Assembly (NCBI RefSeq): GCF_003665435.1
Contig: NZ_CP023407.1
Location: forward strand, 6,444,501-6,508,500
Source of the DNA: Streptomyces fungicidicus
Lineage (GTDB): Bacteria; Actinomycetota; Actinomycetes; Streptomycetales; Streptomycetaceae
DNA: 64,000 nt
Direction: 5' to 3'
Part shown: one piece after another, positions 16,793-29,479 of the stretch
Layout: each line of letters starts with the position of its first letter
Position numbering within the stretch: position 1 is the stretch's first letter
The notes under the pieces: model-generated
Told to the model about the DNA's origin: nothing
Seen by the model: only the letters and a program-made list of their open reading frames with translations
Databases searched by the model: none
Translations under genes and position numbers: made by a program

Positions 16793-17419
16793 ATGCCTCT
16801 CATTCCCGAGGAGCCTCAGATTCACGAGAGTGCCCAGGGTCCCCGCGCCACGCCGGCCAGTGGCCGCACCGCGCCGACCCCCCGCCCCGTACCCGGTCCC
16901 CGCCCCGCGGCTCCGTCGCGTCCCGGTCGTCCCGGCCCGCCGCGGCCCGCGCCGCCGGTGCAGCGCGCGTCACGCGACGCCGTCAAGCCCGGCCCCGGTC
17001 CTTCGACGCCGCCCGCGCCCGCCGCGGGCACCCCGCAGATCCAGTTGATCCCGGCCTCGGTCCAGGGGGCGCTCGACGCCGCCGAAGAGGCCGTGGACCT
17101 GCTGCTGGACTCGGGCCGCGCCCCCGGTGAGGTGCTGGTGATCACCACCGGCGATCCGCACCCGTGGGCCACCCACGAACTGTCCTTCGGCGAAGCCTCC
17201 TACTGGGCCCAGCACGACGCCGGTGACGACGTGTTCTACACGGACACCCGGATCGCGGACCGGGCCGGCGCACGGCCCGTCGTCGTGGTCGCCGTCAACG
17301 GAGGACCGGAGTCCGCTGCCGTCTCCGCCCTGGCCGTGGCGCAGGCCCGGGCCGGGGCCCTGCTGATCGTCTGCGGTGACCCGCAGCGGATCAACTCGGT
17401 GCTGGGCGCGGGCGTCTGA
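16793..17419 (+). CDS. proline-rich conserved actinobacterial protein, unknown
   Basis: I do not recognise a family. Of 208 residues, roughly 15-80 are a disordered Pro/Ala/Arg-rich stretch and about 85-208 form a compact alpha/beta domain with strands VLVITTGDPHPW, ARPVVVVAVNGG and GALLIVCGDP separated by Ala-rich helices, which looks Rossmann-like. The preceding 40 bases are AT-rich for this genome (TTTGATAAAAATCAG). It follows rnhB by 67 bases and converges with another unknown gene. The pattern of codon use supports translation. Confidence 0.7.
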   Translation: MPLIPEEPQIHESAQGPRATPASGRTAPTPRPVPGPRPAAPSRPGRPGPPRPAPPVQRASRDAVKPGPGPSTPPAPAAGTPQIQLIPASVQGALDAAEEAVDLLLDSGRAPGEVLVITTGDPHPWATHELSFGEASYWAQHDAGDDVFYTDTRIADRAGARPVVVVAVNGGPESAAVSALAVAQARAGALLIVCGDPQRINSVLGAGV

Positions 17420-17430
17420 GCCCACACCAC

Positions 17431-17448
17431 GGCGTCCGGCCGGACGCC
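17431..17448. terminator. palindrome between convergent genes
   Basis: GGCGTCCGGCCGGACGCC is a perfect 18-base palindrome 11 bases after the plus-strand stop. It is a possible bidirectional terminator; it has no loop in perfect form and could instead be a cruciform or protein site. Confidence 0.4.
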
Positions 17449-17633
17449 GAGGGGGACGTGAACGCCGCGGACGCGGCGTCCGCACGGTGACTGACTCGGC
17501 GTGCCCGCGGCGCGCAGCGGCCGGTGGACCGGTGCCCCCGCCGTCCTCGGACCGGGCGGGGGCCGCGGTCGTGCGGACGCACCGCGTCCTCGCGCGGGCC
17601 ACCGAGCCGGCACTCCGGGCGGTGTGCGTGAGG

Positions 17634-18248
17634 TCAGCGTGCCGCCGCGCGGCGCAGGACCTCCGAGGCGACGCCTCCGGTGCGCGGTATCCGGGGCGGC
17701 GCCGTGGCCGTGGCGAACGGCTCCGGCGCCGAACCGGCGGTGGGATGCCGGCCGCCACGCCCTTCGCCGAGGACCTGCCACCCGTCACGGGTCAGCGTGA
17801 TGTACGCCCCGCAGCGCAGCCCGTGCAGGGTGCAGGCGTCCCGCAGCCCCCACATCCACGCGCCGTCCTCCGCCGTCCAGCGCGCGTCGCCGTCACGGCA
17901 GTAGAGCAGTACGGCGGTGCGCACCGGGGTGCGGCGCCGCAGGTCGTGCGGGATGACCCGGCGCAACTGGTCCAGCAGGGCGTTGCGGAACATCCAGCCG
18001 TCCGCCGGGGCGGAGCGGCGGACGAACGAGGCGCTCGCGCGCACCCGTTCGTCCGGATCGAGCACGGCGACCACCGCGGTCGCCGGACCGGGGCGATGCC
18101 GGGCGTGCAGTCCGCTGACGACCTCGCGCGGGCTGCGCAGCAGCGGGATTCCCGCGGCGGCCCACTCCGCGGGTTCGAGCACACGGTGGGCGGAAGCGGC
18201 GGACGTCGACAGCGATGCCGCCGAGGACGGAGCGAATCCGAAGGTCAC
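17634..18248 (-). CDS. conserved hypothetical protein
   Basis: A 204-residue product with no family I recognise. The central part has a plausible folded core (HRPGPATAVVAVLDPDE, then VRTAVLLYCRDGD, then a Trp-rich segment WMWGLRDACTLHGLRC and AYITLTRDGW), while the C-terminal 40 residues are Pro/Ala/Arg-rich. No membrane segment or signal peptide is seen. The GTG start has a very good GGGAGG ribosome site 4 bases upstream. It lies 212 bases downstream of recQ on the same strand, with its own AT-richer promoter region. Confidence 0.65.
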   Translation of the reverse strand: MTFGFAPSSAASLSTSAASAHRVLEPAEWAAAGIPLLRSPREVVSGLHARHRPGPATAVVAVLDPDERVRASASFVRRSAPADGWMFRNALLDQLRRVIPHDLRRRTPVRTAVLLYCRDGDARWTAEDGAWMWGLRDACTLHGLRCGAYITLTRDGWQVLGEGRGGRHPTAGSAPEPFATATAPPRIPRTGGVASEVLRRAAAR

Positions 18249-18460
18249 GGTCCTCCCTTCGGCTACGCCCGGACAGCGGGCGGGTCGGATGCGGGGGAGC
18301 GCGCACGCAACGGAGCCCTACCTGGTCGGCGGGCGAGCCGTGCGGGTGCGGACTTCAATTCTTCCTGTCGAACTTGGATGCGGCAACGAGCAATTGAGGC
18401 AGCGGACCGGTATCGGCCGCTCTGCGGCTAATATCCCCACCCGCCGGACGCGGTGAACCT

Positions 18461-20629
<2,169 letters not shown>

Positions 20630-20759
20630 GGGGTCCATACAACAGGACGGCGCCGACATCCGGGCCGGTGCGGGGGAGGGCGCCAGCTGGTGGCATGTCC
20701 CTGGCGGGACTTATCCACAGGGTGAAGCGGAGTACGACATTCCGCGAGATCGTCTTCGC

Positions 20760-22361
20760 ATGACGAACCACAGCGAAGCCGCCGGATCCTCTGAAAACGG
20801 CGACATCTCCGAAAGCGGTGACATCTCCGGTGACGACGGCAGGGGCGGGCATGACGCCGGGACCTGGCCGCAGGGCGGCGCGGAGCTACGCGCACCGCTT
20901 CCGCCGGACCTCACCTGCACCGCGTACGACAGCCGTGGCGACGGACAGCAGGTCACCCTGCGCACCCCCGCCGAACTCGCCGACGCCCTGCCCTATCTGC
21001 TCGGCTACCGCCCCGAGGACAGCATCGTGCTGGTCGCCCTGCACGACAAGGACGGACGGGGGCGGTTCGGCGGGCGCGCCCGGCTCGGGATCCCCGCCAA
21101 CCCCGACGACTGGCCCTCCGCCGCCCGGCAACTGGCGCACGGCCTGGTGGCGGGCAGCGAGCGCCGGGGCGCCCGGCCCGAGCAGATGGTCGTCTTCCTC
21201 TGCCACGAGCCGGGCCGGGACGAGTCCGGGCGGCAGGTCAAGGAGCGGCTGGGGCCGCTCGCCCACACCCTGCGCCTGGAGTGCGGCGCCCTGGACATTC
21301 CGGTGGTGGAGGCGCTGTGCGTCTCGGACGGCCGCTTCTGGTCGTACTGCTGTGACGACGAGGGCTGCTGCCCGGCCGAGGGAGTGCCGATGGGCCTGCC
21401 CGGCACCTCGGTACTGGCCGCGGCGGCCGCCTACGCGGGGCTCCAGGTCCGCGGCTCGCTGCGCGAACTGCGCGCCAGGCTGCTGCCCTGGGAGAACTCC
21501 GCGGCCCGGGAGCAGGAGGCCGCCCTGGACGCCGCGGGCGCGGCGCTGGTCCCCAGGATCCTCGACGCGCGGGGCCGGCACGAGGTCGCCGGCGAGACGC
21601 TGGATCTGGCCGAGCGGATCATCGGCCGGCTCGCCGACGCCCCGCCCGCGCCCGGCATGCTCCCGGCGGATCTGCGCGACGACGAACTGCTCGGGTACGA
21701 CGAGGCCGCGACGCTGATCCTCGGCCTGCAGGACCGTACGACCCGCGACCGCGCGGCCGAGTGGATGGAGGACGAGCAGGCGGGCCCCGCCCTGCGCCTG
21801 TGGCGGTCCCTGGCCCGCCGCTGCGTCGGGGCCTACGCCGAACACGCGGCGGCGCCCCTCACGCTCGCCGGGTGGGTGGCCTGGTCCAGCGGGGACGAGC
21901 TGGAGGCCCGGGAGGCGCTCGCCATGGCCCTCGGCGCCGATCCCGACTACCTCTTCGCCCGTCTGCTGCACCAGGCGTGCAACGAAGGGCTCGATCCGGA
22001 ATCGATCCGCCGCTGCCTGCGCGCCGAACGTGAGGAACGCGCCCCGGCGCCCCGGGACGAACCGGCCACGGCCGGGGGTGCGGACGAGCGGAAGCAGGGG
22101 GACGGCGCGCCGCCGGCCGCGGACCCCGCGGATTCCGGCGGCGGGGCGTCCCTCCTGTCCCGCCGCCGTCGTGCGCGGGTCCCGCGGGCCGTCGGCGGAG
22201 CACTGCGCAGGCCGCGTGCGGAGGGCGGCCGGGTCCCGCGTCCCCGTGCGTCGGCGGTGAGCACGCGCCCCGGGGGCGGCGCGGCGGGCGCGCACCGCCG
22301 TCGTGGCGCCCCGAAGCCGGGCGCCCAGGCCGGCGGGCGGGGCGGCGACGGGGAGGAGTGA
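20760..22361 (+). CDS. DUF4192-domain protein
   Basis: DUF4192 covers about residues 55-430 of the 533-residue product, recognisable from the opening LRTPAELADALPYLLGYRPEDSIV-type sequence (GYRPEDSIVLVAL near residue 82) and the regular Ala/Leu-rich helical second half ending LFARLLHQACNEGLDP. The C-terminal 100 residues are a basic, disordered Arg/Gly/Ala tail. The family is widespread in actinobacteria and has no established function. It diverges from recQ, with 130 bases between the two starts. The ATG follows a moderately purine-rich stretch. Confidence 0.8.
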   Translation: MTNHSEAAGSSENGDISESGDISGDDGRGGHDAGTWPQGGAELRAPLPPDLTCTAYDSRGDGQQVTLRTPAELADALPYLLGYRPEDSIVLVALHDKDGRGRFGGRARLGIPANPDDWPSAARQLAHGLVAGSERRGARPEQMVVFLCHEPGRDESGRQVKERLGPLAHTLRLECGALDIPVVEALCVSDGRFWSYCCDDEGCCPAEGVPMGLPGTSVLAAAAAYAGLQVRGSLRELRARLLPWENSAAREQEAALDAAGAALVPRILDARGRHEVAGETLDLAERIIGRLADAPPAPGMLPADLRDDELLGYDEAATLILGLQDRTTRDRAAEWMEDEQAGPALRLWRSLARRCVGAYAEHAAAPLTLAGWVAWSSGDELEAREALAMALGADPDYLFARLLHQACNEGLDPESIRRCLRAEREERAPAPRDEPATAGGADERKQGDGAPPAADPADSGGGASLLSRRRRARVPRAVGGALRRPRAEGGRVPRPRASAVSTRPGGGAAGAHRRRGAPKPGAQAGGRGGDGEE

Positions 22362-22543
22362 GTGAGCCGGATACCGCCCGTTCGCCCCGCGCCGGGCCGG
22401 GGGAGGAGGCCGGCCGGCGTGCGGGACGGGACCTGCTCGCCGGACACGGAGGTCCGCGCGGGGCGAGGGGGTAAAGGGCATGGTGACGGGCCTGTCCGAC
22501 CGAAGTGGATCAGCCATCGATACGGCCGGCGAAGGGAGTGCTT

Positions 22544-22565
22544 ATCGTCAGGCAGACGACTATGA
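22544..22565. promoter_or_regulatory. candidate operator upstream of the Nudix regulator
   Basis: TCGTC-AGGCA-GACGA is an exact 5-bp inverted repeat embedded in an AT-richer TTATCGTC...GACTATGA context just before the Nudix gene. NrtR proteins commonly bind palindromes in their own promoters, but the match to any known motif is unproven. Confidence 0.3.
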
Positions 22566-22572
22566 TCGCCGC

Positions 22573-23331
22573 ATGTCCTACGACCCGTCAGCATTCCCGC
22601 CCTTCGCCGTCACCGTGGACCTGGTCGTGCTGACCGTTCGCCGTCACGCCCTGTGCGCGCTGGCGGTGCGCAGGGGCGAGTCGCCGTTCCAGGGGCGCTG
22701 GGCGCTTCCCGGCGGTTTCGTGCGGGCCGACGAGGACCTGGCGCAGGCGGCGGCGCGGGAACTTGCCGAGGAGACCGGGCTGCGGGTGCACGACCCCGCC
22801 GTCCCCGCCCAGGACAACGGCGCTCACCTGGAGCAGCTCGCCACCTACGGCGACCCCAAGCGTGATCCCCGGATGAGGGTCGTCAGCGTCGCCCATCTCG
22901 CCCTCGCCCCGGACCTGCCCGCACCCCGGGCGGGCGGTGACGCCAGCAACGCGCGCTGGGCGCCGGTCGGGGAACTGCTCCAGCAGGGTGGTTATGGCCG
23001 GGAGGGCGAGCCGGTGGCGCCGCTCGCCTTCGACCACGCCCAGATCCTGTCGGACGGAGTGGAGCGGGCCCGCTCCAAGATCGAGTACTCGTCGCTGGCG
23101 ACCGCCTTCTGTCCGCCCGAGTTCACCGTCGGCGAGCTGCGCCGTGTCTACGAGGCGGTGTGGGGCGTGGCCCTCGACCCGCGCAACTTCCACCGCAAGG
23201 TGACGGGAACACCGGGCTTCCTGGTCCCCACCGGTGGCACCACCACCCGGCAGGGCGGACGCCCCGCCCAGCTCTTCCGGGCCGGCGGAGCCACCCTGCT
23301 CAACCCCCCGATGTTGCGCCCCGAGGTCTGA
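22573..23331 (+). CDS. Nudix hydrolase with NrtR-type winged helix
   Basis: This 252-residue protein has two parts. Residues about 10-160 are a Nudix domain with an intact box (GFVRADE, seven residues, then RELAEETGL, about 47-69), so hydrolysis of ADP-ribose or a related compound is possible. Residues about 170-235 (FTVGELRRVYEAVWG...FHRKVTGTPGFL) match the winged-helix domain of the NrtR family, which controls NAD metabolism and uses the Nudix domain to sense ADP-ribose. Usual repressors have a degenerate box, so this one may be both enzyme and regulator. ATG 22573 is preceded by a weak ribosome site. Confidence 0.85.
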   Translation: MSYDPSAFPPFAVTVDLVVLTVRRHALCALAVRRGESPFQGRWALPGGFVRADEDLAQAAARELAEETGLRVHDPAVPAQDNGAHLEQLATYGDPKRDPRMRVVSVAHLALAPDLPAPRAGGDASNARWAPVGELLQQGGYGREGEPVAPLAFDHAQILSDGVERARSKIEYSSLATAFCPPEFTVGELRRVYEAVWGVALDPRNFHRKVTGTPGFLVPTGGTTTRQGGRPAQLFRAGGATLLNPPMLRPEV

Positions 23332-23406
23332 CACGGGGACCGTCTGACCGGCCAACGGGCCCCGCGATGCCCGAAAAACCCGATTTGGCGCGCTATCTTG
23401 CATCGG

Positions 23407-25320
23407 GTGATCCAGGCCATCGGACTGACCAGCAACCCCCGCAAAGAGCTCCCGCCCGCCGTCGACGACGTCTCCTTCGAGGCGCACGCGGGCCGCGTCA
23501 CCGCGTTGCTCGGAGCACCGGGCGCCGGCAAGACGACGGCGCTGGGGCTGATGCTCGAACTCCAACGCGGCCGAGGCGTCACCCACTTCAGGGGCCGGCC
23601 CCTGCACCGCATCCCCCATCCCTCCCACGAAGTCGGCGTGCTGCTCGGTGACGTGCCGGGCCACCCCGCCCGCACCGTCCGCGGACACCTCCGCATGCTG
23701 AGCGCCGCCGCCGGCGTTCCGGTCCGCCGGGCCGACGAAGTCCTCGAAGCGGTGGGGCTCGTGAGCCTGCGCGACGAACGGCTCGGCACCCTGTCCCGCG
23801 GCATGGACCGCCGTTTGGGACTGGCCTGTGCCCTGCTGCCCGACCCCCATACGCTCGTGCTCGACGAACCCGCGCGAGGCCTCTCCATCGGCGAGAGCCG
23901 CTGGCTGTACGGCATGCTCCGGACGTACGCGGCCCAGGGCGGCACGGTCCTGTGCACGACGGCGGACCCGAAGGAGGCCGCGCGGATCGCCGACCGCGTG
24001 GTCACGCTGGAGCGGGGACGGCTCGTCGCCGACCAGGAGGCGGCGGACTTCTCCCGCACCCGGCTGCGCCCCCGGGTCGCCGTGCGCAGCCCGCACGCCG
24101 CCCGCCTCTCCTCCCTGCTCGCGCAGGAGGCCCGCGCCGCGCAGCGGTCGGTCGAGGTGGCACGGGAGGGCGGCAACCGCCTGCGCGTCTACGGCAGTAC
24201 CTGCGCGGACGTCGGCGAGATCGCGTTCCGGCACGGCATCGTCGTACACCAACTGGCCGACGAGGTGGGGGACATGGGGCCCGGTGCCGGAGCGCCCGAG
24301 CCTCCGGCGGCCGACGGGGACGCGGCGGGGCACCCGGCGGACGGTTCGCGGCAGGACCCCGCCGCCCCGTCGCGGCAGGCCCGCCCCGCAGCACCGCCCC
24401 ACCCGGGCGCTCCCGCCGGGGAAGGCTCCCCGGCACCCGGCGAAGCCGCCGCGGAAGAGACCGGTCCGGCGTCCGAGCGCCGCTCCCGCCGCAGAGCCCG
24501 CACGCGCGACGCCGACGCCGCGCTGCCGCCCCCCATCTCCGTCCGCCCCGCGTCCAGGCCCCTCCGCCCCCTCCGCTACGAGATCCGCCGTGCCACCGGC
24601 GTCGGCACGGTGTTCCTCGTGGGCGCGGTCGTGCTCGCCGTGTCCGCCCTGACCGCCGTGCTGCTGGCACGCGTCGGGCACACCCCGCAGCCGCGCCTGC
24701 TGGCCGCGTGGCCGGCGGAGTTCCCCCTGCCGCCCGCGGCGCTCGGCGCGGGGCTGCTCGGCGCGCTGGCCTTCGGCGACGAGTTCCGCCACCCCGCCCT
24801 CGCGGCGGGCCGCGGCACCGTGCCCCGGAGGCTGGGGCTGCTGACCGCCAAACTCCTTGTCTCCTCGGCACTCGCGCTGGTGCTGGCAGTCCTGACCGTC
24901 GGCTGCGACGCCGAACTGCTTTACCTCGTCTACGGGCGGGAGGTCGTCGCGGTCCCCGCCGACTGGCTGCCGCTGAGTGCCGGTTGGCTCGGCCTCGTCA
25001 TGGGATGCGCCTGCGCCGGTGTGCTGGCCGCGGGCGTCTTCCGGTCCACCACCGCCGGTCTCGCCGTCGTCGTCGCCGTACCCCTGCTCGTCGTGCCGCT
25101 CGTGCACAAGATGACGGAAGGGACCCCGGCGCGCACCCCGGCCCCGCTCTCGTCACGGCTGCGGGACGGCCTGCCGCTCCGCTGGCCCTTCGGCGGCGAG
25201 CACCACCTGGAGGCGGCCCTGCGCCTGATCGCCCAACCCGTGGGCGGCGCACTGGCGTTGTCGCTCGCGGCACTGCTCTGCGCGTACCTGTGCACCGGTC
25301 TGCGGAGCCGGGTCCGATGA
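23407..25320 (+). CDS. ABC-2-type exporter, ATPase and permease fused
   Basis: A single 637-residue polypeptide holds an ABC ATPase (Walker A GAPGAGKTT at about 36-44, signature LSRGMDRRLG near 129, Walker B TLVLDEP near 150) and, after a disordered Pro/Ala/Arg-rich linker of about 100 residues (roughly 285-395), a C-terminal membrane domain with about six hydrophobic segments between 400 and 630, in the style of ABC-2 permeases. It presumably dimerises to make an exporter; the substrate is unknown. The GTG at 23407 is taken as start; a TTG three codons earlier is possible. Neither has a clear ribosome site, so a leaderless message is possible. Confidence 0.82.
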   Translation: MIQAIGLTSNPRKELPPAVDDVSFEAHAGRVTALLGAPGAGKTTALGLMLELQRGRGVTHFRGRPLHRIPHPSHEVGVLLGDVPGHPARTVRGHLRMLSAAAGVPVRRADEVLEAVGLVSLRDERLGTLSRGMDRRLGLACALLPDPHTLVLDEPARGLSIGESRWLYGMLRTYAAQGGTVLCTTADPKEAARIADRVVTLERGRLVADQEAADFSRTRLRPRVAVRSPHAARLSSLLAQEARAAQRSVEVAREGGNRLRVYGSTCADVGEIAFRHGIVVHQLADEVGDMGPGAGAPEPPAADGDAAGHPADGSRQDPAAPSRQARPAAPPHPGAPAGEGSPAPGEAAAEETGPASERRSRRRARTRDADAALPPPISVRPASRPLRPLRYEIRRATGVGTVFLVGAVVLAVSALTAVLLARVGHTPQPRLLAAWPAEFPLPPAALGAGLLGALAFGDEFRHPALAAGRGTVPRRLGLLTAKLLVSSALALVLAVLTVGCDAELLYLVYGREVVAVPADWLPLSAGWLGLVMGCACAGVLAAGVFRSTTAGLAVVVAVPLLVVPLVHKMTEGTPARTPAPLSSRLRDGLPLRWPFGGEHHLEAALRLIAQPVGGALALSLAALLCAYLCTGLRSRVR

Positions 25321-25483
25321 CGACCGTCCGGGGGCGCATCGTTACGCCACTGCCCACAACTCCCCGGAAAAAGCCCAATTCCTTCCGATAAGGCGTCAAT
25401 TGCGACGGGGTGAGCGATCACCCTTTCGTGTGCTTTTCACCAAAGACCTCAAGGGAGTTGGAAACAGAGCCGACAAAGGATGC

Positions 25484-26371
25484 GTGAGTACCCTTGCGCA
25501 CACCATGATGACCGCCGCCCGCTCCGCAGACTCCGGCCTCGCGAACCCGGGCGAACTCGACCGCTACCCCTTCGCCGAGGGGCCCTCCGTCGACCGCGTA
25601 GGCGCCCCCGCCTGGGACGGCGCGGATCCGGAGCTGGGCCGTGTGGGCCGACGGGCCGCGGGCAGCCGCGGACGCGGCCTGCACGGCCAACTCGTTCAGC
25701 AATTGGGTCAGATGATCGTTTCCGGGGATCTGGGCGCCGACCGTCCGCTGGTCCCGGAGGAGATCGGCCAGCGCTTCGAGGTCTCCCGCACCGTCGTCCG
25801 CGAGTCGCTCCGCGTCCTGGAGGCCAAGGGCCTGGTCAGCGCCCGGCCGAACGTCGGCACGCGGGTGCGCCCCGTCAGCGACTGGAACCTGCTCGATCCG
25901 GACATCATCGAGTGGCGGGCCTTCGGGCCGCAGCGCGACGACCAGCGCCGTGAGCTCAGCGAGCTGCGCTGGACGATCGAGCCGCTCGCCGCCCGCCTCG
26001 CGGCCGGCCACGGCCGGGAGGAGGTCCAGCAGCGCCTCTCCGACATGGTGGAGATCATGGGGCACGCCATGGGGCAGGGCGACGCCCTCACCTTCGCCCG
26101 GGCCGACGCCGAGTTCCACTCCCTGCTGATCCAGGTCGCCGGCAACCGGATGCTGGAGCACCTCTCCGGGATCGTGTCCGCCGCGCTGCAGGTCTCGGGC
26201 AGCGCGGTCACGGGCTGTGAGCGGCCGAACGAGACCTCCCTGGCGCAGCACGGCCGGATCGTCGACGCCCTCGCCGGCGGCGACGGCGCGGCGGCCGAAG
26301 CGGCCGTGCGCCAACTCCTCACGGTCCACCCGGAGGTGGAACGCGTGGTGCCCGCCCCGCGCGAGCACTGA
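25484..26371 (+). CDS. whiH: WhiH, GntR/FadR-family sporulation regulator
   Basis: The 295-residue product has an N-terminal extension, a GntR winged helix at about residues 62-128 (LHGQLVQQLGQMIVSGDLG, then EEIGQRFEVSRTVVRESLRV) and an FCD ligand domain at about 150-285. Placement directly before hrdB and the domain makeup match whiH, which is needed for sporulation septation in aerial hyphae of S. coelicolor; identity rests on this synteny. The GTG at 25484 was chosen because AAAGGA lies 5 bases upstream. A strong hairpin separates it from hrdB. Confidence 0.88.
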   Translation: MSTLAHTMMTAARSADSGLANPGELDRYPFAEGPSVDRVGAPAWDGADPELGRVGRRAAGSRGRGLHGQLVQQLGQMIVSGDLGADRPLVPEEIGQRFEVSRTVVRESLRVLEAKGLVSARPNVGTRVRPVSDWNLLDPDIIEWRAFGPQRDDQRRELSELRWTIEPLAARLAAGHGREEVQQRLSDMVEIMGHAMGQGDALTFARADAEFHSLLIQVAGNRMLEHLSGIVSAALQVSGSAVTGCERPNETSLAQHGRIVDALAGGDGAAAEAAVRQLLTVHPEVERVVPAPREH

Positions 26372-26446
26372 CCGCGTTCCGCGGACGGCGCGGGCCGGCG
26401 TGCCACCCCCCTCCTGTGGCATCGCCCCACCGCTGAGCCGTCCCCC

Positions 26447-26488
26447 GTCGGACCCCGCTGGATCCTCGGTGATCCCGCGGGGTCCGAC
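26447..26488 (+). terminator. whiH terminator
   Basis: A 12-bp outer stem (GTCGGACCCCGC and complement) encloses an inner GGATC/GATCC stem with a CTCGGT loop, giving a strong hairpin 75 bases after the whiH stop and well before the hrdB start. Confidence 0.8.
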
Positions 26489-26556
26489 GCCGAGTAGGTC
26501 GTGGCAGACTCGGAAGAGTGACCCCCTCGCCCCTGAGTGAACTCTTTCGATCTTGT

Positions 26557-26590
26557 TTGACCGTTTGTGCGCGCGTACGGGGTGTGACTC
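26557..26590 (+). promoter_or_regulatory. candidate hrdB promoter region
   Basis: TTGACC at 26557-26562 is a good -35 element for the housekeeping sigma factor, in an AT-richer stretch between the whiH terminator and hrdB. The -10 element is not clear (GGTGTG at 18 bases is poor). The rest of the 26489-26799 gap may also hold a second, stress-type promoter, which I could not place with confidence. Confidence 0.35.
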
Positions 26591-26799
26591 GGGCCACGCG
26601 GATTGGGCGTAACGCTCCTGGGAAGAACGCGATGACCTAAGAGGTGACAGCCGCGGAGGGAATACGGACGCCGTTCAAGGCGCTGTGCATCTTCCCCGGT
26701 CCCCGCCCGCACCGTCGGCCCATCCCCAAGCCGGCGGTCGGCCCCTGTCCACAGTGGACGGGGCCGGAAGCCGTTTTCCAACGTTCCGAGAGGTTGTTC

Positions 26800-28329
<1,530 letters not shown>

Positions 28330-28371
28330 AAGGCGCCGCCGCGACCACCGGTCGTGTGCCACGCACGCGTC

Positions 28372-28403
28372 AGGCCCGGTTCCCCTCCTCGGGGGCCGGG
28401 CCT
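28372..28403 (+). terminator. hrdB terminator
   Basis: AGGCCCGG ... CCGGGCCT with further CCCC/GGGG pairing inside forms a strong hairpin 43 bases after the hrdB stop, followed by TTCGTGTT. Confidence 0.8.
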
Positions 28404-28484
28404 TCGTGTTGCCGCGCGGGTGCGGGCTCCGGCGGGCTCCCTCACTGTGGGTGTCTCAGGAGCACCCCAGTGTGAGGAGCGTGC

Positions 28485-29318
28485 ATGAGACGTCGTCTTG
28501 CCCGGGCCCTGGCCCGGCCGCTGGCCCTCGCGGCCGCGTCGACAGTCATACCGCTGGCCTCGGCCGTTCCGGCGGCCGCCGACAGCATCGTCGTCGGCGG
28601 CTTCCCCGTCGATGTCTCGGAGGGTCCGTGGACGGTCGCGCTGTCCAGCCGTGACCGGTTCGGAGGTACGCGAGCGGGACAGTTCTGCGGGGGTGTGGCG
28701 GTCGGCCGGACCACCGTGCTCACCGCGGCCCACTGCATGGAGGAGGAGGTGCTGGGGGCGCCCCCGGAGCGGGTGCCCGACCTCAGGGTGATCGCGGGGC
28801 GCTCCGAACTGCTCGCGAAGGGCGGTCAGGAGATCGCCGTGCGTGACGTCTGGGTGAACCCGGACCACGACGCGGTCACCAACTCCGGCGACTTCGCCGT
28901 GCTCAGCCTGGCCGAGCCGCTGCCCCAGGGCTCTTCCATAGCCATGGCCGGGGCCGGTGACCCCGCCTACCGGGCGGGCACCGAGGCCACGGTCTACGGC
29001 TGGGGGGACACCACGGGATCCGGCGCCTACACGGGCAGCCTGCACGCGGCACGCGTCCATGTGCAGCGGGACGCGGTGTGCGAGCAGGCCTACCCGGGCG
29101 GTTCCGTGGGCACCTACCGCGCCAGGACGATGCTGTGCGCGGGAGAGGCGGCCGGCGGCCGGGACGCCTGTCAGGGGGACAGCGGCGGGCCGCTGGTGGC
29201 CCAGGGGCGGCTGATAGGCCTGGTGTCCTGGGGGGCGGGCTGCGGCTGGGCGGGCAGTCCCGGGGTCTACACGCGCGTCTCCGAGATCCTGAGCACCCTC
29301 GGGTGGCCGCAGGGCTGA
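28485..29318 (+). CDS. secreted trypsin-like serine protease
   Basis: A 277-residue S1-family protease exported by a signal peptide (basic MRRRLARALARP, hydrophobic core, cleavage probably after the AAA near residue 31). The mature part opens IVVGGFPV and carries the catalytic triad: His in LTAAHC near 82, Asp in DFAVLSLAEPL near 137 and Ser in GDSGGPLV near 233, with paired Cys residues around each. It lacks a long pro-region, so it may be processed like animal trypsins at the DSIVVGG junction. The ATG has GAGG upstream. Confidence 0.93.
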   Translation: MRRRLARALARPLALAAASTVIPLASAVPAAADSIVVGGFPVDVSEGPWTVALSSRDRFGGTRAGQFCGGVAVGRTTVLTAAHCMEEEVLGAPPERVPDLRVIAGRSELLAKGGQEIAVRDVWVNPDHDAVTNSGDFAVLSLAEPLPQGSSIAMAGAGDPAYRAGTEATVYGWGDTTGSGAYTGSLHAARVHVQRDAVCEQAYPGGSVGTYRARTMLCAGEAAGGRDACQGDSGGPLVAQGRLIGLVSWGAGCGWAGSPGVYTRVSEILSTLGWPQG

Positions 29319-29390
29319 AGGGGGCGCGGAAGGACCTCAGACGGCGCGGACGGGCCGCTGAGCCGTTTCGCGCCGACGCGTACGAGAAGA

Positions 29391-29425
29391 CGGGCGGCTG
29401 CCTCCGAGGTGGAGGCAGCCGCCCG
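29391..29425. terminator. strong hairpin between protease and zinc-ribbon gene
   Basis: A perfect 15-bp inverted repeat (CGGGCGGCTGCCTCC and complement) with a 5-base loop lies between two convergent genes and probably terminates both. Confidence 0.8.
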
Positions 29426-29479
29426 CTCGCCGGCCTGTGCCGAGCTGCTCGTCGTCGGACGCGATGTGTCGGCGCTCTG

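Noticed and set aside
26644..26799. In-frame N-terminal extension of HrdB from a GTG at 26644
   Set aside because: The extra 52 residues do not look like any sigma-factor region, their start has no properly spaced ribosome site, and known HrdB proteins begin at the GTG I chose.
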